From Desulfobacterales bacterium (lineage in GTDB: Bacteria; Desulfobacterota; Desulfobacteria; Desulfobacterales; QNYZ01), in contig JAOZUU010000151.1 in the NCBI GenBank assembly GCA_029938515.1, positions 1-6,962 of the forward strand: a stretch of DNA of 6,962 nucleotides, read 5' to 3'. Shown piece by piece: positions 1 through 5,359 of this stretch; within the stretch, counting starts at the first letter, position 1; every line of letters begins with the position of its first letter. Below the pieces are notes generated by a model that was given only the letters and a program-made list of their open reading frames with translations, did no database searches and was not told the origin of the DNA. Made by a program: the position numbers and the translations under genes.

Positions 1-153
1 CAATCGATAAAGGGAAGGTGCGTCGGCAGTGCCGATTACGGGTTGGTATTTTTGAATGGATAAATCCACTTTTTCACGCGAGGATTGATGCAGGCGATCG
101 ACAAGATATTCCAAAGGTCTCGGATTAAGGGTCGCGGAATAAAATAAATCCAT
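1..153 (-). CDS. 5' part of an unrecognised protein, cut by the left edge
   Basis: Read on the minus strand from an ATG at 153-151, 51 codons run without a stop to the window edge. The product starts MDLFYSATLNPRPLEYLVDR and continues as a mixed, soluble-looking sequence with no signal peptide or membrane segment. I do not recognise the family. The frame stays open upstream of the ATG into the end of the neighbouring SH3 gene, so the exact start is not proven, but no other in-frame ATG lies between that gene's stop and this one. There is no good Shine-Dalgarno sequence: the bases before the ATG are the GC-rich arm of an inverted repeat. It is co-directional with the SH3 gene, whose stop is 38 nt upstream, so the two could be co-transcribed if the hairpin between them is leaky. 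A chance open frame cannot be excluded. Confidence 0.45.
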   Translation of the reverse strand, partial: MDLFYSATLNPRPLEYLVDRLHQSSREKVDLSIQKYQPVIGTADAPSLYRL

Positions 154-173
154 CCCGCCCAGGCGGGATGGAT
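137..173 (-). terminator. Probable rho-independent terminator of the SH3-domain gene
   Basis: Bases 148-159 and 162-173 are perfect 12-base complements (ATCCATCCCGCC / GGCGGGATGGAT) separated by two bases. In RNA this would make a stem of about 11 pairs with a small loop. On the minus strand the stem is followed by a T-rich run (ATTTATTTTATT), as expected of a terminator, and it lies 18 bases beyond the SH3 gene stop. The plus-strand side lacks a T tract, so termination should act on minus-strand transcripts. The same repeat covers the likely ATG of the next minus-strand gene, so it could also affect that gene's translation. Confidence 0.65.
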
Positions 174-191
174 CTATTGATTTCCGAGGCC

Positions 192-848
192 CTAAAGCAA
201 AGACGGTCTTCGGCGCCGTCGTTTTGAGAAAAACCCGATGATATATCCCAATAACAGGACGCCGGCTCCACCTAGAAACCAGCGGATGCTCTGGTTCCAA
301 TCCAATCGGGCAATTTCCGCCTCAAGTTTTTCTACCCTGGCCGATTGCTCGGCAAGTTGTTTGGAGGTTTTGGCGTACTTTGTTTTTATATTCAAAAATT
401 CTTTCGATTCTTTTTTTAACGTTTCATGTTCTATTTGGAGGTTATTCAATGAATGTTCGATGGCTGCAAAATTTGTTTGTAATTGTTCGTTTTCACTGGT
501 CAGTCGGGCCACCTCCTTTAACGGTTCGGCGGATTGTTTCACCAGAGCCCGGTGTTTTTTTTGTAATTTTTCCAAAGTGATATTGCACGGTGGGGTGGCG
601 GTGATAAATCGATTGAGCATATAGCCGACTTTGCCTCCATCAAGGCTGACCTTGGACCAGTTTTTACCCGGTTCGATGATCTCTATTTTATCTCCGGAAG
701 ATACCATGGCGATTACACGGTGGTCGGTTCCCGGACCCGTCCGGAGTGTTATTTCCATTGTTTCCTTGACGAAACGGGAGTCAGCCGCATGCGTTGACGT
801 TAAATAAAAAATTAGAATGAATGATATTATCCACAGTCGCTTTAGCAT
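192..848 (-). CDS. Membrane-anchored periplasmic SH3b/coiled-coil protein (TIGR04211-like)
   Basis: A 218-residue exported protein. Residues 1-21 form a signal peptide (basic MLKR, hydrophobic core, likely cleavage after THA or THAA). Residues about 26-84 are a bacterial SH3 domain, with the typical LRTGPGTDHRVIAMVSSGD segment and a WSKV...GKVGYM end. Residues about 90-183 are charged and heptad-like, a coiled coil. Residues 188-207 are a hydrophobic transmembrane helix, followed by a KRRRRR tail that should sit in the cytoplasm. This order matches the TIGR04211 SH3-domain family (YgiM-like). Bacterial SH3 domains often bind cell-wall peptides, so an envelope role is likely, but no catalytic residues are visible. 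The ATG at 848 has a GGAG (857-860, minus) eight bases upstream. A CATAAT hexamer at 876-881 (minus) is a possible -10 without a clear -35. The gene is divergent from the DUF1178 gene. Confidence 0.92.
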   Translation of the reverse strand: MLKRLWIISFILIFYLTSTHAADSRFVKETMEITLRTGPGTDHRVIAMVSSGDKIEIIEPGKNWSKVSLDGGKVGYMLNRFITATPPCNITLEKLQKKHRALVKQSAEPLKEVARLTSENEQLQTNFAAIEHSLNNLQIEHETLKKESKEFLNIKTKYAKTSKQLAEQSARVEKLEAEIARLDWNQSIRWFLGGAGVLLLGYIIGFFSKRRRRRPSLL

Positions 849-991
849 CAGGTTCGCTCCATTTCATCTGGATCGATTATGAGTTGTGAGCTATGAACGG
901 TATCGAGGTCCGTAGAGTACCGCAGTTAACCACACATTCTTTTTTAAATTTTCCCACTTGTCAATATTTTCTTTTTTATTCTCATTGTTTA

Positions 992-1009
992 TGGTATCAT
1001 CGCATGATA
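992..1009 (+). promoter_or_regulatory. Possible extended -10 promoter with overlapping palindrome
   Basis: The bases TGGTATCAT (992-1000) fit an extended -10 element (TG, one base, then TATCAT, five of six matches). No good -35 is seen; the expected place is a T run. TATCAT (995-1000) and ATGATA (1004-1009) are perfect inverted repeats around CGC, so an operator could overlap the -10. The site lies about 60 bases before the DUF1178 start. Both calls rest on short motifs. Confidence 0.3.
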
Positions 1010-1068
1010 ATAAAAACAGGTGGATATATTACACCCTGCTCAGATACCTATTTAAGGTGAAGGCTTAT

Positions 1069-1500
1069 ATGATTGCGTTTGATTTACAATGCGGAAATGG
1101 CCATACCTTCGAGGGATGGTTTGAAGATAATCAAGCCTATGCAGATCAGAAGAAAAAAGATCTGATCTCTTGCCCGATTTGTAATGATAATACGGTGACG
1201 AAGATATTATCGCCTTTTGCCATAAAATCATCGGGTTCATCCACAAGGGCCGGCGGTGAGCAGGAGCGACAACTTAGTGCACTCGCCAAAGTGAGTCAAG
1301 AGGTTGCCGAGTTTGTTGAAAAAAATTTTGATGATGTGGGCGCCAATTTTACCAAGGAGGCACTGAAAATTCACTACGGTGTGAAGGAGCCGAGGAATAT
1401 TCGTGGCGTAAGCACTAAAAATGATGAAAAAATCATGAAATCCGAGGGCATTGAGTTTTTTAAAATTCCCCTTCCTTCTCTTCCTGATCAAGATTCCTAA
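1069..1500 (+). CDS. DUF1178 family protein with zinc-ribbon-like cysteines
   Basis: A 143-residue cytosolic protein of unknown function. The N-terminus (MIAFDLQCGNGHTFEGWF) is typical of DUF1178: C8 and H12 in CGNGH, then C35 and C38 in SCPIC, probably a metal-binding ribbon. The middle (about 65-105) is helical and charged. The C-terminus carries the family-like segment EPRNIRG (107-113), a short helix, and a GIEFFKIPLP end. Length fits the family (about 140-150). The start is chosen at the ATG at 1069 because AAGGTGAAGG lies five bases upstream and homologues begin with this motif. An in-frame TTG at 958 would add 37 residues unlike the family, and that stretch contains the likely promoter. 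The gene has no close co-directional partner and appears to be transcribed alone. Confidence 0.92.
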   Translation: MIAFDLQCGNGHTFEGWFEDNQAYADQKKKDLISCPICNDNTVTKILSPFAIKSSGSSTRAGGEQERQLSALAKVSQEVAEFVEKNFDDVGANFTKEALKIHYGVKEPRNIRGVSTKNDEKIMKSEGIEFFKIPLPSLPDQDS

Positions 1501-1632
1501 TTTTTGGTGGCATTATAAAAAAAATCCGGTCAGACCCAGGACCCCACTAATTACGGTTTTGTAATAGTAATTTCCCATTAATCTTTGTTCGGTCAGTCTG
1601 AGAATTAACTTTTTCAACCCCTCCAAGTGACA

Positions 1633-1661
1633 CCATGCGTTTCGGCGCGCATGGCTTTTTT
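1633..1661 (+). terminator. Rho-independent terminator hairpin
   Basis: CCATGCG (1633-1639) and CGCATGG (1648-1654) form a perfect 7-pair stem around an 8-base loop, followed after one C by six T residues (1656-1661). The T tract on the plus strand suits a plus-strand transcript. The only candidate upstream is the DUF1178 gene, whose stop is 132 bases earlier, giving a long 3' untranslated region. No closer terminator is visible after that gene. Confidence 0.6.
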
Positions 1662-1959
1662 CAAATCGTGGCACGGGCGTTGACAAGCAGCAACCCTGCC
1701 CAGTCGTATCGGCGATCGTTTCTGTGCCGTACCGGTTCTTCTTTTAACAGGAGACCCGGCTGATTCCACTCAATTTTTAATTCCGGCAGTGATTTTATCC
1801 GGGTTGCGTCTGGTAACAAAATGATAGCTTGTCTGATTCTGCCCACTTTTTTTTCAGAAATATCTTTCTGTGGCATCGCTTTTGCAAGATTTACCCGACA
1901 AAGAGGATTTTTAATGGAGCCATCAAACCGGTTAAGGTTTTATCAGCCTTTGGCCGCCT

Positions 1960-1973
1960 GACATGAAAATGTC
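1960..1973 (+). promoter_or_regulatory. Small leader hairpin with a GAAA loop before the 107-residue gene
   Basis: GACAT (1960-1964) and ATGTC (1969-1973) pair perfectly around GAAA, a GNRA-type tetraloop. Allowing one mismatch, flanking C and G bases extend the stem. It ends five bases before the AGGAGA ribosome-binding sequence (1979-1984). It may stabilise the mRNA or tune translation; five base pairs can also arise by chance. Confidence 0.3.
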
Positions 1974-1996
1974 CGGATAGGAGACAGAGCCAACAC

Positions 1997-2320
1997 ATGA
2001 ATTCTTTTCAAGTCTTATCAACCAGAGTTGGATCCGATGGATGGATGGATATGAACATATTAATGCCTTACGGCGTCGTATCCATCGAGTTTCACTTGGA
2101 TGATGAATCGGTCCCCGCGTTTAAAGTTTCGGACTGTTTGCGCCTTGATAGAAGTGTCATACCGGAAAATACGGATATGCCCTATAAAAAATTAATAAAA
2201 TCATTACTGGTCCTTGCCGAAATTCTGGCAGGGAGGGATTGCTGGGGAAAAGTTGAGCCCTTTGAGTTGGTTTATAAGAACAAATTCAATGACAAGTCCT
2301 TCAGGATAATAGCAAATTAA
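1997..2320 (+). CDS. Hypothetical 107-residue protein
   Basis: I do not recognise this protein. It starts at an ATG with AGGAGA (1979-1984) 12 bases upstream, a somewhat long spacing. It has no signal peptide, no membrane helix and no repeated motif. The first half looks beta-rich (for example YGVVSIEFHL, residues 25-34), and residues 63-79 (YKKLIKSLLVLAEILAG) form a likely amphipathic helix. It has two cysteines (C47, C82) with no metal-binding pattern. The full open frame, ribosome-binding sequence and codon use similar to the neighbours support a real gene. Its stop is 86 bases before the DUF4388-CNB gene in the same direction, so co-transcription is possible. A short GATG tandem repeat lies inside at 2036-2050. 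Confidence 0.65.
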   Translation: MNSFQVLSTRVGSDGWMDMNILMPYGVVSIEFHLDDESVPAFKVSDCLRLDRSVIPENTDMPYKKLIKSLLVLAEILAGRDCWGKVEPFELVYKNKFNDKSFRIIAN

Positions 2321-2406
2321 ACTGAAAACGGGAGGGTGTTGATTACCCCTTTTCTATATTCATTGCACTGCCCAACCGGATAGCGCGATAAGAGAGTAGG
2401 ATTCGT

Positions 2407-3606
2407 ATGAGTCAGGATAAATTATCCGGCGATCTCAGTTTTCTTGAATTGGGTGAATTATTACAATTATTAGGGACAATTGGTCAAAGTGGGGTCCTGC
2501 ATTTGAGCAGCCCCTGGTCAAGTACAAAAGGCCGTATTGATATCATCAAAGGTGCGCCGGTTGATGCGTCGGATGGCCAAAAAGCCGGGATTGATGCTCT
2601 TTACGACCTGTTTGGATGGAAAGACGGTGGTTTCAACTTTTCGAATCAGCAGGTATCGGTCGAAAAACGCATCAATAAAAACCGCATGAACATTATTCTG
2701 GATGCCATGCGATTGATGGATGAGGGGAAAATAAAAACATTAGGGCCGATGAGCGAAGACGCCCAATGGGAATCCTCTCAGAAATCCAGTCATTCAGTTC
2801 CGCTTAAACTACCATTGATTCGAGGCGAATCGCCTGACTATTCTGATATTGTAGATGAAGAACGGTATGCCGACGGCCAGTCTATCTTCATGGAAGGCAA
2901 GTTTGGTCGCTGGGTATATGTTATTCTTGATGGCAAAGCCGATGTGGTTAAATTAGCTCCTCAGGGCCCGGTTACGCTTCTTCGGTTGGGGACAGGTACG
3001 TATCCGGGGACGATTTTGTTTTTTACCGATGAAAAGGCCAGGGCGACTTCTCTGGTGGCATCCGGCCAGACCCATTTGGGAGTTATTAACCTTGAACGGT
3101 TGTATTCTGAGTTTTCCGGCAAATCGCCGGAGTTTCAAGCGCTTGCCGCCGGGATGGCTTATCGCTTGAAAAAGATAACCGATACGGCGGCTATATTCCA
3201 CCGAAACGAGCGTTTATCCAAAATAGATTTTCACAAAAAAATACCCCTGGTCCTCTCGGATGAGGGCGATAACTCGCTGTTGATGATTCAGAAAGGGACC
3301 GGACGCTTAGCGATTGACCGGGGCGATCATATTGTCCACCTGGCCAATCTTAAAGCCGGTGATGTGATCGGAGATCTATCATTTCTGGATTCCGCGCTCA
3401 AGCTGACCGGTGCGCGGGTTTACGGCTCCAATGATATGAAAGTGCTCAAGCTCGATACCCATAAACTTGCCGAGGAATATGAGCAATCTAGCCCGACTCT
3501 GGCAGCCATGTTCAAAAATCAGGTGGTTCGGACGATTGTCACCTGCTGGCTGGCCTGTCGTTATGATCTTAATTTACCCGCCGAGGAACGAAAAGAGATT
3601 AATTAG
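2407..3606 (+). CDS. DUF4388 (PATAN) protein with two cyclic-nucleotide-binding-type domains
   Basis: A 399-residue soluble signalling protein. Residues about 4-108 match the DUF4388/PATAN domain: GDLSFLELGELLQLLG, then SGVLHLSS, GRIDIIKGAPVDA and an ALYDLFGWKDGGFNF segment. Residues about 145-258 form a first CNB-type beta barrel (FMEGKFGRWVYVILDGKADV). Residues about 275-385 form a second (LLMIQKGTGRLAIDRG, then LKAGDVIGDLSFLD). There is no C-terminal helix-turn-helix, so it is not an ordinary CRP-type regulator. The first barrel keeps the phosphate-contacting Arg (R212) but has Thr in place of the Glu. The second has Asp (D323) in place of the Glu and lacks the Arg at the aligned position. 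Binding of cAMP or cGMP is therefore doubtful. GTAGGA five bases before the ATG supports the start. PATAN domains are known from two-component contexts, so a protein-interaction role is plausible. Confidence 0.9.
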   Translation: MSQDKLSGDLSFLELGELLQLLGTIGQSGVLHLSSPWSSTKGRIDIIKGAPVDASDGQKAGIDALYDLFGWKDGGFNFSNQQVSVEKRINKNRMNIILDAMRLMDEGKIKTLGPMSEDAQWESSQKSSHSVPLKLPLIRGESPDYSDIVDEERYADGQSIFMEGKFGRWVYVILDGKADVVKLAPQGPVTLLRLGTGTYPGTILFFTDEKARATSLVASGQTHLGVINLERLYSEFSGKSPEFQALAAGMAYRLKKITDTAAIFHRNERLSKIDFHKKIPLVLSDEGDNSLLMIQKGTGRLAIDRGDHIVHLANLKAGDVIGDLSFLDSALKLTGARVYGSNDMKVLKLDTHKLAEEYEQSSPTLAAMFKNQVVRTIVTCWLACRYDLNLPAEERKEIN

Positions 3607-3639
3607 AAATCCGGCGCAATCTTACGGATTTATTTCTTT
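3607..3639 (+). terminator. Weak terminator-like hairpin after the DUF4388-CNB gene
   Basis: AAATCCG (3607-3613) and CGGATTT (3625-3631) pair perfectly across an 11-base loop, followed by a T-rich but interrupted tail (ATTTCTTT). It begins at the base after the stop codon. The large loop and broken T tract make it a weak call. Together with the promoter at 3702-3730 it suggests that the next genes are a separate transcription unit. Confidence 0.35.
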
Positions 3640-3701
3640 CCGGGGACCTAAAATCGGTTTTTAGAAATTTTTATGAAACGAGATCAAGCGAATTCAATCA
3701 G

Positions 3702-3730
3702 TTGACATAGGTTGATTGATTATCTATTTT
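3702..3730 (+). promoter_or_regulatory. Sigma-70-type promoter of the two-component operon
   Basis: TTGACA (3702-3707) is a perfect -35 hexamer. At the ideal spacing of 17 bases lies TATTTT (3725-3730), four of six matches to the -10 consensus. Transcription would start near 3737, giving a leader of about 160 nt before the kinase start at 3896. It is the best promoter-like sequence in the window. Confidence 0.55.
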
Positions 3731-3854
3731 CTTGAATCTGGTGTCCATGTGCTGGCTGGTCGATCCATCCGGTAGTGAAGCATCGATTGGAATTATGTGT
3801 GTGCGATTGCAATACGGGCATTATCCCCTGGACGGGAATTTTGCTTTCAGATTG

Positions 3855-3874
3855 ATATCGAGGCGCTCGAATAT
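3855..3874 (+). promoter_or_regulatory. Inverted repeat in the kinase leader, just before the ribosome-binding site
   Basis: ATATCGAG (3855-3862) and CTCGAATAT (3866-3874) are complementary around GCG, with one bulged base. The repeat ends eight bases before the AAGGAG ribosome-binding sequence (3883-3888). It could be an RNA hairpin affecting translation or a DNA operator; with three bases in the loop, the inner pairs would open in RNA. Confidence 0.35.
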
Positions 3875-3895
3875 GTTGCCCAAAGGAGATATGAA

Positions 3896-5359
3896 ATGAA
3901 TATTGCCGTGGTCGGTGGGGGGGTTCGATGCCGTGAACTCATAAAAATCATCAAAAACCACACATTCAGGGAGATATCCCCCCAAATCATCGGCGTGGCC
4001 GACATCAACGAGAATGCCCCCGGTTTTATTCTTGCCAGGGAAAATGGATTGTTCGTCACCAGGGATTATAACGATTTTTTTAATCGAAATGATATTGATC
4101 TTATCATTGAACTTACCGGCAATATGAAAATTTACAACGATATTTTAAAGAAAAAAGAAAGAAACGTTCGAGCCATTGCCAGCAAAACGGCAAGGCTTTT
4201 TTGGGAGATCTCGCGTATTTCCGATAAACAAAAACAGACCACGGAAAGGCTCCAGGAAACCAAAAAACTATATAAAACAGCGGTCAATGAGCTAATTCAA
4301 GAAGACGTACTCGTTATCTCTTCCGATTATCGGGTTGTTGATGCCAATGATACCTTGTTAAAAAAGCTGGGTCTCAGACGGGATGAGGCCATTGGTCACT
4401 TTTGCTATGAAATCACACATCATAAAGACCGGCCCTGTTCCGGAGAAGATCATCCCTGCCCGTTATTTCAGACGCTAAGTAACAAAGAGTCTTTCCAGAC
4501 AACCCACACCCACCTTGATAAAAATGGAAATAAAATCTATTATTCGATTTCCACCTACCCCATTTTTGACAACGATACCGTGACCGGTGCCATCGAAATA
4601 TCCCGGGACATAACCAAAGATATCAATTTACAGAAAGCCATGATGCAGCAGGAGAAGCTGGCATCCGTCGGCCGCTTGTCCGCGGGCGTGGCGCATGAAA
4701 TAAACAATCCCCTGACCACTATCTTAACCACGGCCATGCTTATTCAGGAGGACCTTACTCCTGATGATCCAATCTATCAGGAGCTGAACACGGTTACCGA
4801 TGAGACGCTTCGTTGCCGTAAAATTGTGACAAGCCTGCTCAATTTTGCACGACAATCCAACCCCACAAAAAAAGAAAACAGCATTAACGCGATCGTCGCG
4901 GAAACCATCCTGTTGACCCAAAAGCAGGCCGCTTTTAAGGACTTGGTCATTGAAGCGCATTACGCCGAAGGTATTCCCCCGGTAAACGTCGACAAAGGCC
5001 AGATCCAGCAGGCCTTTATTAATCTCATTATCAATGCCATCGAGGCCGCCGAACCGGGTGGAAAAATCTCCTTGACCACCCATTTTTCACCGCTGAATTG
5101 TATGGTGGAGATTATGGTGACCGATAATGGCAAGGGGATGACCGAAGAAATAATCGACAAGATTTTTGATCCATTCTTCACCGACAAAAAATCCGGGACG
5201 GGTCTCGGGCTGGCCATCACCCACGGAATTATCGAACAGCATGGCGGTGCCATCGATGTGAAAAGTACACCCCATGAGGGGAGCACATTCATAATCAGAT
5301 TCCCTGTTACCAAAGGAGATACCCATGCGGCCGAACCCCCGCATTCTGATCATCGATGA
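3896..5359 (+). CDS. Soluble sensor histidine kinase: Rossmann-PAS-HisKA-HATPase
   Basis: A 487-residue cytosolic kinase with no membrane segment. Residues 1-105 look like a Rossmann nucleotide-binding domain: MNIAVVGGGVRC (G7, G8, G9), an acidic end of strand 2 (GVADIN, D36), then DLIIELTG. A short helix (106-130) leads to a PAS domain (about 131-240) with C170, C181 and C188 in one loop. HisKA follows with the phospho-acceptor H267 in GVAHEINNPL. The ATPase domain (about 330-470) has N380 in the N box, DNGKGM (410-415), DPFFTDK (425-431) and GTGLGLA (434-440), all intact. The start at 3896 has AAGGAG seven bases upstream and begins directly with the Rossmann strand; an in-frame GTG at 3797 would add 33 unrelated residues. 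The end overlaps the response regulator by 35 nt, so the two are translated as a pair. The ligand is unknown; the domains suggest a dinucleotide, redox or metabolic signal. Confidence 0.94.
   Translation: MNIAVVGGGVRCRELIKIIKNHTFREISPQIIGVADINENAPGFILARENGLFVTRDYNDFFNRNDIDLIIELTGNMKIYNDILKKKERNVRAIASKTARLFWEISRISDKQKQTTERLQETKKLYKTAVNELIQEDVLVISSDYRVVDANDTLLKKLGLRRDEAIGHFCYEITHHKDRPCSGEDHPCPLFQTLSNKESFQTTHTHLDKNGNKIYYSISTYPIFDNDTVTGAIEISRDITKDINLQKAMMQQEKLASVGRLSAGVAHEINNPLTTILTTAMLIQEDLTPDDPIYQELNTVTDETLRCRKIVTSLLNFARQSNPTKKENSINAIVAETILLTQKQAAFKDLVIEAHYAEGIPPVNVDKGQIQQAFINLIINAIEAAEPGGKISLTTHFSPLNCMVEIMVTDNGKGMTEEIIDKIFDPFFTDKKSGTGLGLAITHGIIEQHGGAIDVKSTPHEGSTFIIRFPVTKGDTHAAEPPHSDHR

Larger units (their letters stand above)
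1501..1996. other. Gene-poor intergenic stretch
   Basis: About 500 bases without a convincing gene. It holds a terminator-like hairpin (1633-1661), a short AT-rich inverted repeat (ATTAC / GTAAT around 1551-1565), two similar copies of CGGTCAG (1527-1533 and 1590-1596), and a GACAT/ATGTC hairpin just before the next gene (1960-1973). A minus-strand open frame of 71 codons from an ATG at 1876 to 1661 lacks a Shine-Dalgarno sequence and resembles no family I recognise with confidence. Its end (RYDWAGLLLVNARAT) could be a terminal beta strand of an enzyme, so a decayed gene is possible. Confidence 0.5.

Noticed and set aside
238..624. Plus-strand open frame (128 codons) opposite the SH3 gene
   Set aside because: It is antisense to a well-supported gene and its translation is rich in Cys, Ser and Phe, as expected of a shadow of a coiled-coil coding region.
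958..1068. N-terminal extension of the DUF1178 gene from a TTG start
   Set aside because: The extra 37 residues do not resemble the family, there is no ribosome-binding sequence, and the stretch contains a likely promoter. The ATG at 1069 has a good one.
2036..2050. GATG tandem repeat as a phase-variation tract
   Set aside because: Fewer than four copies of a four-base unit is too short to expect frequent slippage.
3797..3895. N-terminal extension of the kinase from a GTG start
   Set aside because: There is no ribosome-binding sequence before the GTG. The ATG at 3896 has AAGGAG at ideal spacing and starts directly with the Rossmann strand.
3607..3895. Sigma-54 promoter for autoregulation of the two-component operon
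   Set aside because: I found no GG-N10-GC match with acceptable -24 and -12 elements in this region, while a sigma-70-type promoter is present.
3891..3899. Two-codon open frame (ATG AAA TGA) overlapping the kinase start
   Set aside because: It is only two bases from the Shine-Dalgarno sequence, too close for initiation, and is best explained by chance.
4724..5083. Minus-strand open frame (119 codons) opposite the kinase
   Set aside because: It lies antisense to the intact HisKA and ATPase domains, so it is a shadow frame.
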